Shown: in pieces, positions 17,467 through 26,477 of the stretch
How positions within the stretch are numbered: position 1 is the first letter of the stretch
How the letters are laid out: each line of letters opens with the position of its first letter
NCBI GenBank assembly: GCA_034003725.1
Contig: JAVEYB010000002.1
Coordinates: 62,001 to 126,000 of the forward strand
Length of the DNA stretch: 64,000 bases
Source of the DNA: Candidatus Zixiibacteriota bacterium
Lineage (GTDB): Bacteria; Zixibacteria; MSB-5A5; GN15; FEB-12
Reading direction: 5' to 3'
The notes under the pieces: generated by a model
What the model was told of the DNA's origin: nothing
What the model saw: the letters and a program-made list of their open reading frames with translations, nothing else
Database searches by the model: none
Made by a program: the position numbers and the translations under genes

Positions 17467-17845
17467 AGCGGCAGGACCGAAAGCCTTTCAATTTCGCTGC
17501 AGATTCGACGGAAAAAATGGCGGTACGCGCATTAGTATAGAGAGTCTTCGATTGAACGAGAGGTCGCCCTCAGCTTGCCGGGGAAACTCGATTGACCACG
17601 TGGAGCCACGAAATGGACACTACGCAAACGGAACTCGGACGCGCCACCTATGCGACGCACGTTTGGATGTATCGCACTTCTTCCGACCCGTCCGGTGTAA
17701 TGGGAGAAGAGAAGAAATGGGGACCCCCTAAAAACGACAAAACAAACCCATTTCGCTGTAACTGAATGCAAACGAAGCTTGTACGGTGAAAAAGTTGATC
17801 TGTCGACGCTTACGGCCGACCTATGGATCGGTTCAGGATTCTTTC
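17467..17845. other. Gene-free stretch with one dispersed repeat
   Basis: I see no gene. The stretch contains copy A of a 40-base dispersed repeat (about 17712-17755), described separately, and otherwise unremarkable sequence up to the tRNA-Leu promoter. Confidence 0.5.
17712..17755 (-). repeat. Dispersed 40-base repeat, copy A
   Basis: Read on the minus strand it gives GAAATGGGTTTGTTTTG, a short variable part with TTTTTA, and GGGGGTCCCCAT. A very similar sequence lies on the plus strand at 42173-42217. The inner GGGG(A/T)CCCC is palindromic. It lies in gene-free DNA. Confidence 0.7.
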
Positions 17846-17874
17846 TTGCCAGGCGCCAGCGATTGGGCTAACTT
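17846..17874 (+). promoter_or_regulatory. Candidate tRNA-Leu promoter
   Basis: TTGCCA (17846-17851) and TAACTT (17869-17874) are 17 bases apart, ending 30 bases before the mature 5' end of the tRNA. Confidence 0.5.
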
Positions 17875-17904
17875 GATGGTACTCAATACACAGGCGCGAT
17901 GCAC

Positions 17905-17989
17905 GCCGGAGTGGTGGAACAGGTAGACACCAGGGACTTAAAATCCCTTGGGCCGATGGCCCGTGCCGGTTCGAGTCCGGCCTCCGGCA
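17905..17989 (+). tRNA. tRNA-Leu (anticodon TAA)
   Basis: An 85-base class II tRNA. The acceptor GCCGGAG (17905-17911) pairs with CTCCGGC (17982-17988); the anticodon arm reads GGGACTTAAAATCCC with anticodon TAA; a variable arm (TTGGGCCGATGGCCCG) and the T arm GCCGGTTCGAGTCCGGC follow. The 3' CCA is not encoded. Confidence 0.96.
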
Positions 17990-18037
17990 TGTATTTAGAA
18001 TCCTCCTCGCGCGTCGCCCATCCTTCTCAGACGCATC

Positions 18038-18571
18038 TCAGAGCGGCATCCGGAGAAGGCGCGGCCCCGCGACCCAGACCGTACCCACGCCGTCGACGAC
18101 AACATTGAGAAATACGCTATCCGGGTTTTCTCCCGCTTTAAGGTAGAACGGCGTGCTGTGGGCGGCCCAGTCCGACGTGCCGGACACCGGGTTGTCCAAC
18201 CCGCGGGAGAAGTACTCGCCTCTGTCCGAGAACCAGCACCACATCTCGAGGTATGCCTGTCCCTGAAGCGCTTCGGAGCGCAGTGACGCCTCGTAGACGA
18301 GCTGGGCGTTTTCGACATCTATGTCTCCGACGGCGCCGATACGAAGGCGCAGCGGCCGGCGAGAATCGAGGCGAAGAGAAGGTCCGATATCCGTACCTGC
18401 GGGGACCAACGACACGATGTTTTCGGAACTGTCGGTATCATCGATTATATAAATGCCGTCCAACGATTCCAGACCGATCGCGGTGAGCTCCGTACGATCA
18501 TCAGCGGCACCGCCACAGCCGCTGAGCACGGCGAACACGACCGCAGTCGCCAGAAGTACAAACGGACGCAT
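18038..18571 (-). CDS. Lipoprotein of unknown function
   Basis: 177 residues from ATG 18571, which follows AAAGGAG. A short signal peptide ends in the lipobox AVLSGCGG, so the mature protein begins at that cysteine and should be envelope-anchored. The rest is predicted beta-rich (IGLESLDGIYIIDDTDSSE, LRLRIGAVGDIDVENAQLVY, FLNVVVDGVGTVWVAGPRLL). I do not recognise a family; a beta-sandwich carbohydrate-binding-like fold is possible but unproven. It is divergent from the papain-type protease gene. Confidence 0.7.
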   Translation of the reverse strand: MRPFVLLATAVVFAVLSGCGGAADDRTELTAIGLESLDGIYIIDDTDSSENIVSLVPAGTDIGPSLRLDSRRPLRLRIGAVGDIDVENAQLVYEASLRSEALQGQAYLEMWCWFSDRGEYFSRGLDNPVSGTSDWAAHSTPFYLKAGENPDSVFLNVVVDGVGTVWVAGPRLLRMPL

Positions 18572-18675
18572 GTAGACTCCTTTCGTTTGTATTCTTATCG
18601 GCACGACCTGCGATCGCGCGGATACGCCGTATCGAAATGCCTGCCGAACGGAGACGGTGCGGTCGCTGTTTTTTG

Positions 18676-18703
18676 TGGACAAGATAGTCAGTTTTGGTAT
18701 ATT
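18676..18703 (+). promoter_or_regulatory. Candidate promoter of the papain-type protease gene
   Basis: TGGACA (18676-18681) and TATATT (18698-18703) with a 16-base spacer. The leader would be about 120 bases. The other dockerin gene in this window (40199) has a near-identical promoter layout. Confidence 0.5.
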
Positions 18704-18832
18704 AGGAAGGATAGGTACCAAACCACAGAAGATAACCGGGTGATGCGTGTTCTGCGACGGGAATCTATTACAGGACAAACACTTCACCATTTCTACCGCT
18801 GTTACCCTCACCGGCGATTGAAAGGACACGAT

Positions 18833-20695
18833 ATGCGTCAGGGCGATCCGCGCCGCCTGTGCCGTTGGCAGGCGACCGTCACGGCAGCTGCCGTTGTGGC
18901 ATTAGTTACATTGTTGGCTGGGCCGGTATACGCTCAACTGACTGAGGACGACATTGCGCGTCTCCAGGAACGCGGACGAGCCGAAGGGTGGACCTTCGAG
19001 GTGAAAATGAACCCCGCCTGCGAATACAGTCTGGACCAGTTGTGCGGATTGAAGGAGCCGGCCAACTGGCGGGAAGGAGCCAAGTTCAACGATATGTCGG
19101 CCGTCAAGCGCGACATCCCTGCAACCTTCGACTGGCGGACGCTTGGAGGTGTTACACCGATCCGTAATCAGGGCGGCTGTGGTTCGTGCTGGGCGTTTGG
19201 GTCAGCCGGCGCGCTCGAATGCAATATCAAGATCTTTGACGGGGAGACAGTCAACCTCTCCGAGCAGTGGCTCGTCAGCTGCAATGATTTTGGATACGGG
19301 TGCGATGGCGGTTGGTGGGTGCATTCCATGCATAAGGATCACCCTGACCCGTGCGGTGGCGTCGGGGCCGTTCTCGAAGCGTACTTTCCGTATGTTGAGT
19401 GGGATGCCCCCTGCAATTGTCCCTATCCCCATGAGTACACCATTGCAGATTGGGGATATGTCGGCCAGCCGTTCGGCATGCCCAGCGTCGAGCAAATGAA
19501 GCTGGCTATCATGGAATACGGTCCCATCTCGATCGGGGTCAGTGTGAACGACGCCTTCCAGGGATACGGAGGAGGCATATTCAACGGCTGCGAGAATGGA
19601 GATATCAACCACGCCGTAGTTCTTGTCGGCTGGGACGACAACCAGGGCACGAACGGCGTCTGGTTTCTTCGTAATTCCTGGGGGACGTGGTGGGGAGAGA
19701 GCGGCTATATGCGCATCCCGTACAACTGCTCTCTGGTCGGTTTCAATGCTACCTATGTCGATTACAAGGGCGGCCTCTCGATATCCGGGAGCCCGACCTC
19801 GGGGTGGGTTCCGTTTGAAGTCAACTTCAGCGCAGTGACTACGTTGACCGACGTCATCAGCTGGTCGTGGGATTTCGGAGACGGCGGCTCGGCTCTGATA
19901 CAGAACCCTGCATACACGTACAACGAGCCGGGGATGTTTACGGTCACAGCCGAAGTGAAATCGACATCCGACACGCGCACCAAGCAGAAGCCCAACTACA
20001 TAATCGCGCTGGCCGACTCACTCGTTATCCCCGACACGATAGAGGCGGCGGCCGGCGTGCAGGTGGTGATTCCGGTACGCGCCAACAACCACGTTCCGCT
20101 GCAGCAGATTCAACTGCCCATAGAATACCTGGGCGATATGAACATCCGCTTTGACTCGTTTTCCACCGCCGGCTGCCGCACGGACTACTTTGCGAACAAA
20201 ACCTACTACCACTGGGATCCGGCTCACCGGCGAGTTGCGATCCTGCTCCAGGCGTCAGGTTCCAGCCCGGCGCCTGACCTTCCCATCGGCAACGGGACAA
20301 TCGCGAAGTTGTACTTTACCGTGCCCGCTGCGGCGCGGTCCGACCAGTGGGCCACGATAGATGTCGATGGCTACGGCACCCGACTGCCATGTTTTACATG
20401 GCCGCTGATAGAATATAACCCCATCGGTATGATCGCATCGGTGGCAATGGCGGGATGCTGCGAGGGGACGGCCGGTAATGTCAATGGTGACATCTCCGGC
20501 GCTACCGACCTGTCGGATTTGATTTATCTGGTAAATTACCTGTTTCTCGGCGGCCCCGCGCCAAGCTGTGAGGGAGAGGCCAATATCGACGGCGACTCCT
20601 CGTGCCAGGTAGACCTGACCGATCTGACTTATCTGGTGAACAACCTGTTTAACGGCGGGCCGGCGCCCGCGCTGTGCAACCCGGCATGTCCGTAA
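18833..20695 (+). CDS. Secreted papain-family (C1A) protease with PKD, cohesin-like and dockerin modules
   Basis: 620 residues from ATG 18833 (AAAGGA upstream), with a signal peptide (about 1-34). A short pro-region precedes the peptidase C1A domain (about 95-312), where all catalytic residues are present: Gln113 and Cys119 in RNQGGCGSCWAF, His260 in INHAVVLVGW and Asn281 in LRNSWGTWWG. A PKD domain follows (about 318-392, ISWSWDFGDGG, NPAYTYNEPGMFTVTAEV), then a cohesin-like beta sandwich (about 397-545) and two dockerin-type repeats (about 553-618, GNVNGD...TDLSDLIYLVNYLFLGG and ANIDGD...VDLTDLTYLVNNLF). It is an extracellular cysteine protease that is probably tethered or assembled through the C-terminal modules. 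Bacterial C1A enzymes with this architecture are uncommon. Confidence 0.9.
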   Translation: MRQGDPRRLCRWQATVTAAAVVALVTLLAGPVYAQLTEDDIARLQERGRAEGWTFEVKMNPACEYSLDQLCGLKEPANWREGAKFNDMSAVKRDIPATFDWRTLGGVTPIRNQGGCGSCWAFGSAGALECNIKIFDGETVNLSEQWLVSCNDFGYGCDGGWWVHSMHKDHPDPCGGVGAVLEAYFPYVEWDAPCNCPYPHEYTIADWGYVGQPFGMPSVEQMKLAIMEYGPISIGVSVNDAFQGYGGGIFNGCENGDINHAVVLVGWDDNQGTNGVWFLRNSWGTWWGESGYMRIPYNCSLVGFNATYVDYKGGLSISGSPTSGWVPFEVNFSAVTTLTDVISWSWDFGDGGSALIQNPAYTYNEPGMFTVTAEVKSTSDTRTKQKPNYIIALADSLVIPDTIEAAAGVQVVIPVRANNHVPLQQIQLPIEYLGDMNIRFDSFSTAGCRTDYFANKTYYHWDPAHRRVAILLQASGSSPAPDLPIGNGTIAKLYFTVPAAARSDQWATIDVDGYGTRLPCFTWPLIEYNPIGMIASVAMAGCCEGTAGNVNGDISGATDLSDLIYLVNYLFLGGPAPSCEGEANIDGDSSCQVDLTDLTYLVNNLFNGGPAPALCNPACP

Positions 20696-20727
20696 GATGA
20701 CGGGATAGTTCGAAAGGGTTTACGAGC

Positions 20728-20758
20728 GCGGGACGAATCGCACGGTTCGTCCCGCGTT
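20728..20758. terminator. Hairpin terminator between convergent genes
   Basis: A perfect 10-base stem, GCGGGACGAA (20728-20737) with TTCGTCCCGC (20746-20755), has an eight-base loop and is followed by GTTT. It lies between the protease gene and the convergent flavoenzyme gene and may serve both. Confidence 0.75.
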
Positions 20759-22123
20759 TCAGTTCAAATCGAAGATTTTCCCCGGATTCATGATGCCGTG
20801 CGGGTCAAACTGACGCTTTATCTTTCGCATCAGCTCCACCGCTCTTCCGTGCTCCTGCCCGAATACATCCTTGTGACCGAGGCCGATGCCGTGCTCACCC
20901 GAGATAGTACCGCCCAGAGCGATGGTGTGCTCTATGATCCGGTTATTGATATCCAGTGCCATTCGCCACTCGTTTTGGTTGTTCGGGTCGGCCAGCATGA
21001 GGGCATGCAGGAGTCCCATCCCGACATGTCCAAACGTGAATATCATTATCCCGGCTTCGTCACCCAGACGATGGCAGTATTCGACCATCTCGGGAAGCTT
21101 CGAGATCGGGAAAGCGACATCGTTGCGGATAATGCTGTAGCCGGGTTTGCGATGCTTGATGGCATCGGTGGCCCAGTGACGAATCTCCCACGGCCGATGT
21201 CCCTCATCCAAAATGAGCGGGGTGCCGCCTAACTCGACGCAAATGCTTTCCGCGAGTTCGCTGTTGCTTTCGAGGACCGGCCTGGGGCCATGGAATTCCA
21301 GGAACAATGCGGGGACTTCGTCAAGTCCATATCCCTTGAGCCTGTTCAGCGCCTCCATCAAGCGTCGGTCCAGAAACTCGATGGCTGCGATATCCAGCCC
21401 ATACCGGCGCATCTCGGATACGGCCCGAGCCGCCGATACCTCGTCAGGGAAACGAAATGCCGACTGCAGTCGGTCCTCAGGGATACCCGCTAATTTGAGT
21501 GTTACGGAGGTGATGACGCCGAGCGTCCCCTCGGAACCGACCATCAACTCCACAAGATTGTAGCCGCTGGAGCGCTTGACGGCACGGTTACCCAATTTCA
21601 CCAGTTCACCGGTACCGGTCACAACCTCCAGAGCAAGGATGTAATCGCGGGTACCGCCGTATTTCACGGAGTAGATGCCGCTGGCGTTGGTAGACACCAT
21701 GCCTCCGATGGTCGCAAGGTCCCCCGATCCTCCGGGCGACGGCGGGAAAAACAAACCGTCGCGCTTGAGCCGCTCGTTGAGATGATCGTAAATAAGTCCA
21801 GGCTCGACTTCAACCTGCAGATCCTCGGGCCAGTAATTACGAATGTCCGTCATGCGGCTTACGTCCAATACGATCCCTTCCGCCGACGGAATCGTAGATC
21901 CTTCCAGAGCCGAACCGGCTCCCCGGGTGGTTATCGGTACCCGTTCGCGGATACAGAGCTGTACGACTTTCTGAACCTGCTCGGTGGATTGGGCCCACAC
22001 CAGCGCCTTCGGCATCACCGCGTCGATTGAGGATTCATCACGCGCGGCAATTCGGAGTTGGTCTATCTGTGTAGATACCTGACCGGACGGAAGCAATGCT
22101 GTCAGATGTTCGACAATCGTCAT
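20759..22123 (-). CDS. FAD-linked oxidoreductase, GlcD/D-lactate dehydrogenase type
   Basis: 454 residues. An N-terminal PCMH-type FAD domain (about 35-215) shows PITTRGAGSALEGSTIP, PPSPGGSGDLATIGGMVSTN and GSEGTLGVITSVTL; the C-terminal FAD-oxidase domain ends in the conserved GGTISGEHGIGLGHK and DPHGIMNPGKIF. Members oxidise D-2-hydroxy acids such as glycolate or D-lactate and pass electrons to the quinone pool or cytochromes. Neither GlcE/GlcF nor an iron-sulfur partner is adjacent, so it may be a single-subunit D-lactate or 2-hydroxyglutarate-type dehydrogenase. Substrate uncertain. Confidence 0.9.
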   Translation of the reverse strand: MTIVEHLTALLPSGQVSTQIDQLRIAARDESSIDAVMPKALVWAQSTEQVQKVVQLCIRERVPITTRGAGSALEGSTIPSAEGIVLDVSRMTDIRNYWPEDLQVEVEPGLIYDHLNERLKRDGLFFPPSPGGSGDLATIGGMVSTNASGIYSVKYGGTRDYILALEVVTGTGELVKLGNRAVKRSSGYNLVELMVGSEGTLGVITSVTLKLAGIPEDRLQSAFRFPDEVSAARAVSEMRRYGLDIAAIEFLDRRLMEALNRLKGYGLDEVPALFLEFHGPRPVLESNSELAESICVELGGTPLILDEGHRPWEIRHWATDAIKHRKPGYSIIRNDVAFPISKLPEMVEYCHRLGDEAGIMIFTFGHVGMGLLHALMLADPNNQNEWRMALDINNRIIEHTIALGGTISGEHGIGLGHKDVFGQEHGRAVELMRKIKRQFDPHGIMNPGKIFDLN

Positions 22124-22195
22124 AATCCGCCCTCGAGTTCACAATCGGCCGTTGCAGCAACTTGCAGGAATATAGGATTTGATCGCACGAAAAGA

Positions 22196-22232
22196 AGTGA
22201 AAAAGCCGGATTGATCAAGCCAACCCGGCTTT
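22196..22232 (-). terminator. Terminator of the minus-strand glutamate dehydrogenase gene
   Basis: AAAGCCGG (22202-22209) and CCGGCTTT (22225-22232) form the stem. Read on the minus strand the hairpin ends CCGGCTTTTTCAC, with five T, just downstream of the dehydrogenase stop at 22259. Confidence 0.8.
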
Positions 22233-22258
22233 CTGCAGAGCCGGTCTGAACTCTGAGT

Positions 22259-23581
22259 CTACGCGTACAGGCCGCGGAGCTCTGACGCGCGTACCACTTT
22301 CTGGATGGCGACGATAAACGCGGCGGTTCTCATGGGAACCTTATAGTGCAGCGATGTTGCGAGAACATCGCCAAAAGCACGCTCCATCATCTGCTTGAGG
22401 TCTTCGAGGACCCGTTCGTTGGTCCAGTAATAGCCCATTCGATTCTGGACCCACTCCAGGTAGGATACGCCGACGCCCCCCGCGTTGCACAGGATGTCCG
22501 GAATGATGAACGTACCTTTCTTTTCCAGGATGTCATCCGCTTCGGGTGTACACGGGCCGTTGGCACACTCGGCGATGAGCGGTGCTTTTATACGTGCCGC
22601 GTTGCTTTTCGTTATCTGGTTTTCCAGCGCCGCCGGGATCAGAATATCGACGGGCAACTCCAGCAATTTCACAGGATCGTCAAGCTTCTCGACGCGGGCC
22701 GTCTTTTCGTACCCTTTCAGGGTTCGGTGTGCCGCAATGTAGTCAATGGCGTGGTCGGGATCGATGCCGTCTTTCGCGAAAAACGCTCCATCGATATCAG
22801 ATACCGCCTGAATTGTGCAGCCCTGTTCGCGCAGCAGCTTTGCCGCAAATGAGCCGGCGTTGCCAAATCCCTGGATGGCGACCCTGACCTTTTTCAGATC
22901 CATCTTAAGATGCTGCGCCGCCTGCAGGACACAGAATACCATCCCTTGAGCCGTGGCCGACGCCCGTCCGGCCGAACCGCCGAGCTCGAGGGGCTTACCG
23001 GTGACAACGGCGGGCAGGAAGTCACCGCGATAGTGCATGGAATACGTATCCATAAACCAGGCCATGATCTGCGGATTGGTGTTTACGTCAGGCGCAGGAA
23101 CATCGCGGTCCGGTCCGAACAAGTCGACCAGCTCGGCAAAATAGCGGCGGGACAAGCGCTCGAGTTCTCCGATGCTGAGCCTTGACGGGTCTACAATCAC
23201 ACCTCCCTTGCCGCCACCCATCGGTATTCCAACCACAGCGCATTTGAAGGTCATCCAGAACGCCAGTGCCTTGACTTCGTCGAGATTGACATCGGGATGA
23301 AAACGAACCCCCCCCTTGGCTGGACCGCGCGCGATACTATGCTGCACTCGGTATCCCTTGAAGACTTTAACCGAACCGTCGTCCATGCGAACCGGCAATT
23401 TCACTTCGGTGATTCGCCTCGGTTCACGGACGACTGCAATCTGGTCCGGCGTGAGCTTGATAACTTTCGCGGCACGGTCGAACTGGGCGAGGGCGTTGTC
23501 AAAGGCCGAAAGCGGGCCGTTTATCAGCGGCTTCGGCTTGCTCTCGCGGCGGGGTCTGACAACTTGACGTTTCGTTGGCAC
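22259..23581 (-). CDS. gdhA: Glu/Leu/Phe/Val dehydrogenase, paralogue 1
   Basis: 440 residues. The substrate domain holds KGGVRFHPDVNLDEVKALA and the catalytic-lysine region TFKCAVVGIPMGGGKGG; the Rossmann domain has VAIQGFGNAGSFAAKLL, an NAD(P)-binding GxGxxG, with SDIDGA after it and CNAGGVGVSYLEWVQN near the end. The length matches hexameric NAD(P)-dependent glutamate dehydrogenase, which interconverts glutamate and 2-oxoglutarate plus ammonia. The best start is GTG 23581, seven bases after AAGGAG; ATG 23587 sits too close to that site. It is divergent from a second paralogue across 189 bases and ends at a terminator. Confidence 0.9.
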   Translation of the reverse strand: MPTKRQVVRPRRESKPKPLINGPLSAFDNALAQFDRAAKVIKLTPDQIAVVREPRRITEVKLPVRMDDGSVKVFKGYRVQHSIARGPAKGGVRFHPDVNLDEVKALAFWMTFKCAVVGIPMGGGKGGVIVDPSRLSIGELERLSRRYFAELVDLFGPDRDVPAPDVNTNPQIMAWFMDTYSMHYRGDFLPAVVTGKPLELGGSAGRASATAQGMVFCVLQAAQHLKMDLKKVRVAIQGFGNAGSFAAKLLREQGCTIQAVSDIDGAFFAKDGIDPDHAIDYIAAHRTLKGYEKTARVEKLDDPVKLLELPVDILIPAALENQITKSNAARIKAPLIAECANGPCTPEADDILEKKGTFIIPDILCNAGGVGVSYLEWVQNRMGYYWTNERVLEDLKQMMERAFGDVLATSLHYKVPMRTAAFIVAIQKVVRASELRGLYA

Positions 23582-23770
23582 CTGCATACTCCTTTTCAAT
23601 GCGTTTGCGCGGTGTGAAATTACAGGGGAATACCGAAATTCGCCATAGATTTATTGTGGATTCCGTCTCTTGCTCGCCTGCAGCGATCGAGGTTGCCAGG
23701 GGAGTGCGAAAAACTTGTCTCTCGGCTCCTTTCGCCTTATTTTGACTCAAAAGGCGGACAGGAGGCGTCT

Positions 23771-25246
23771 ATGTTCGGTCGGGCCGCCGGGGCACTGTTC
23801 GACCACAACCATCCCGATAAGGAGCTTATGGCACAGGATCAATTGTCTTTTTTCGAAACGGTGATGGCCTTTTTCGACAAGGCTGCCGGGCACACGGACC
23901 ACCACCCCGGGTTGATCGATCAGATCAAATACTGCAACAGCATCTACGAGTTCAAATTCCCGCTCAAAAAAGATGACGGTACTATCGAAATAATGCAGGC
24001 GTTTCGTGTTGAACACAGCCACCACAAGCTCCCCGTCAAGGGTGGTATCCGCTTCAGCGAGATGGTTAACGCCGACGAAGTCAAAGCGCTGGCGGCACTT
24101 ATGACGTTCAAGTGCGCTATTGTAGACGTACCGTTCGGCGGAGCAAAAGGCGGGGTGCGTATGGAGCCGCGGAGGTACTCGAAAGACCAGTTAGAGCGGA
24201 TTACGCGCCGTTACACTGCCGAATTGACGAAGAAGAACTTCATCGGCCCGGGGATCGATGTTCCGGCGCCTGATTACGGGACAGGGGAGAGCGAAATGGC
24301 ATGGATCGCCGACACGTATTCCGCGCTCAACCCGGGGCAAATCGATGCGGCAGCATGTGTTACAGGAAAACCGATCGCGCAGGGCGGGATCCATGGTCGA
24401 GCCGAAGCAACCGGCCGCGGTGTTTTCTACGGTCTACGGCGTGCCTGCAGTTATGCGGAGGACATGAAGAAGATCGGTCTGGAGCCCGGGTTGGAAGGCA
24501 AAACAGTCGTGGTACAGGGACTGGGGAATGTCGGTTATCATGCTGCGCGCTTCCTTCAGGAGGCAGGAGCCAAGATCATTGCGATAGCGGAGTACGACGG
24601 GGCCATCCACAATCCCGAGGGGCTTGACGTACATGCGGTATGGCAGTACCGCAGGGAGACCGGCAAGATCCTTGGATTCAACGGAGCCTCGAATCTGAAG
24701 TGCAACACGGACGCGCTGGAAATCGCGTGTGATATACTCCTGCCGGCCGCACTCGAGCGACAGATCACGGAGCGAAACGCCCCGAACGTAAAAGCGAGAA
24801 TCGTCGCCGAGGCCGCAAACGGACCTCTCACGGCCGGCGCGGAGGAGATTCTGTTGGCCAAGGGAGTCCTGATCATTCCCGACGCATATCTGAATGCCGG
24901 TGGTGTGACTGTGTCGTACTTCGAGTGGCTCAAGAACCTCAGCCACGTTCGCTTCGGGCGGTTGAGCAAGCGGTTTGAGGAGAGTACTCATGCTCGGATG
25001 GTAGAGGTGGTTGAAGCGGCTACCGGCCGGAAGCTGAGCCGAGAGGAACGTGCAAAGGCCATTCACGGCGCCGACGAAATAGACCTCGTCAATTCGGGTC
25101 TGGAGGAGACAATGTATAATGCGTACGACGCGATTCGTGAAATTCGCTTAAGTAAGAACAACATTCACGACCTTCGCACGGCCGCATTTGTCAATGCCAT
25201 CGACAAGATCGCAATTTCGTACATGCAACTGGGCATATTCCCCTGA
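23771..25246 (+). CDS. Glu/Leu/Phe/Val dehydrogenase, paralogue 2
   Basis: 491 residues from ATG 23771 (AGGAGG upstream). The catalytic regions are intact: [40 protein letters not shown] and the Rossmann motif [17 protein letters not shown] followed by IAEYDG. Compared with the neighbouring paralogue it has a longer N-terminus (about 40 residues) and a C-terminal insertion (about 395-460, [20 protein letters not shown]) ahead of the final helices. The insertion places it in a different subfamily, so the two probably differ in coenzyme or regulation. I cannot assign glutamate versus another amino acid with certainty. Confidence 0.9.
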   Translation: MFGRAAGALFDHNHPDKELMAQDQLSFFETVMAFFDKAAGHTDHHPGLIDQIKYCNSIYEFKFPLKKDDGTIEIMQAFRVEHSHHKLPVKGGIRFSEMVNADEVKALAALMTFKCAIVDVPFGGAKGGVRMEPRRYSKDQLERITRRYTAELTKKNFIGPGIDVPAPDYGTGESEMAWIADTYSALNPGQIDAAACVTGKPIAQGGIHGRAEATGRGVFYGLRRACSYAEDMKKIGLEPGLEGKTVVVQGLGNVGYHAARFLQEAGAKIIAIAEYDGAIHNPEGLDVHAVWQYRRETGKILGFNGASNLKCNTDALEIACDILLPAALERQITERNAPNVKARIVAEAANGPLTAGAEEILLAKGVLIIPDAYLNAGGVTVSYFEWLKNLSHVRFGRLSKRFEESTHARMVEVVEAATGRKLSREERAKAIHGADEIDLVNSGLEETMYNAYDAIREIRLSKNNIHDLRTAAFVNAIDKIAISYMQLGIFP

Positions 25247-25321
25247 TCGGCCGGGTTCAGCCAGATGGGACATATGCGCCGGCGTCGCCTGACTCCCGGT
25301 GAAGCTCTAAGGTTTGTGGAC

Positions 25322-26272
25322 CTACAGTTTTTTGAGGAAGTCGTGGGACCGATCAGTTAATCCAATCGGTGCGGCTTCCCGGATGTCGTGTACGAGGTTG
25401 ATTGACGGCCTCGCATGTTCGAGGCCGAAGCCTCTGCCGGCCAGAACCTGTCGATAGACCTCAGTGTGCAAATCAGTGAAGCCGCCCGAGAATTCAACTT
25501 CGTCACCGTCGATGGTGATCGACCGATAGGTGGTTTGGCCATTGCTGACAATTCCCGAAGGGAGGTCTTGACGGTCGATGGACAGATACCATCGTACGGT
25601 GGCGTTCTCCAGTTCGATGAACCCGGCGGTCTTACGGGGGTCGTTGTAGTGAACTTCGCTGTGCTGTACGGCGCCAAACAGCCAGATGAGCAGATCGTAA
25701 AAGTGGACTCCGATATTCGTGGCAAGGCCGCCGGACCGTTCCACCTGACCTTTCCACGAGACGAGATACCACCAGCCGCGCGACGTGATGTACGTAAGGA
25801 CTACATCGTGTTTTTGGGTGCGCTTTTCCCGGGCCAGTTTCTCCTTGAGGGCTATCAAGGCCGGGTGAACCCGAAGCTGAAGCACGGTGAAGACGCGGCG
25901 TCCAGATTCCTGTTCCAGTTCCTGCAGGGCGTCGATGTTCCACGGATTAAGGACCAGCGGTTTCTCGCAAATCGCGTCAGCGCCGACCCGAAGTGCAAAT
26001 CGAACGTGGGCATCGTGCAGGTAGTTGGGTGAGCAAATGGAGACATAATTAACTCGTCCGGCCGGATCGCCGCGGCGCAGTTTCTCAACGTGGCGGTCGA
26101 ACCGTTCGAATTCGGTGAAGAATTTGACGTTTTCGAAGTAACGATCGAGAATGCCGACGGAATCATTGGGGTCCACGGCGGCGACGAGCACGTTGCCTGT
26201 ATCCTGAATGGCCTTGAGATGGCGCGGCGCGACATAGCCGCCCACACCCGTGATTGCAAAATTCTTCGACAT
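25322..26272 (-). CDS. Gfo/Idh/MocA oxidoreductase, WlbA/WbpB-like
   Basis: 316 residues. The N-terminal Rossmann fold (ITGVGGYVAPRHLKAIQD) and the catalytic-lysine motif ICEKPLVLN are clear. The second half, YITSRGWWYLVSWKGQ and GGLATNIGVHFYDLLIWLFG, matches the WlbA/WbpB subfamily, which oxidises C3 of UDP-N-acetylglucosaminuronic acid on the way to the diacetylated mannuronic acid sugars of lipopolysaccharide. No other sugar-nucleotide gene is adjacent, so the assignment rests on sequence resemblance alone. It is convergent with the glutamate dehydrogenase paralogue. Confidence 0.82.
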   Translation of the reverse strand: MSKNFAITGVGGYVAPRHLKAIQDTGNVLVAAVDPNDSVGILDRYFENVKFFTEFERFDRHVEKLRRGDPAGRVNYVSICSPNYLHDAHVRFALRVGADAICEKPLVLNPWNIDALQELEQESGRRVFTVLQLRVHPALIALKEKLAREKRTQKHDVVLTYITSRGWWYLVSWKGQVERSGGLATNIGVHFYDLLIWLFGAVQHSEVHYNDPRKTAGFIELENATVRWYLSIDRQDLPSGIVSNGQTTYRSITIDGDEVEFSGGFTDLHTEVYRQVLAGRGFGLEHARPSINLVHDIREAAPIGLTDRSHDFLKKL

Positions 26273-26477
26273 AACCCTTTGCTGTCCATTCTCCCTTAGG
26301 GTGCACGGAACTGACTGGTACTGACTGCCCTATTATAGGGGATTGCATCCAAAATGCTAACGCAAAATGCGGCAACGTCTAGGAACGGGCGGTCGACCAA
26401 AAAGGCGTTGACCCTGCCGGGGCCGAGCCCTATTTTGCGCTCCAATACATCGAAAAACGTCGTCACATGAGGCAGAT

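Noticed and set aside
17532-17771. 79-codon minus-strand frame before tRNA-Leu
   Set aside because: No ribosome-binding site or motif, and it crosses the dispersed repeat.
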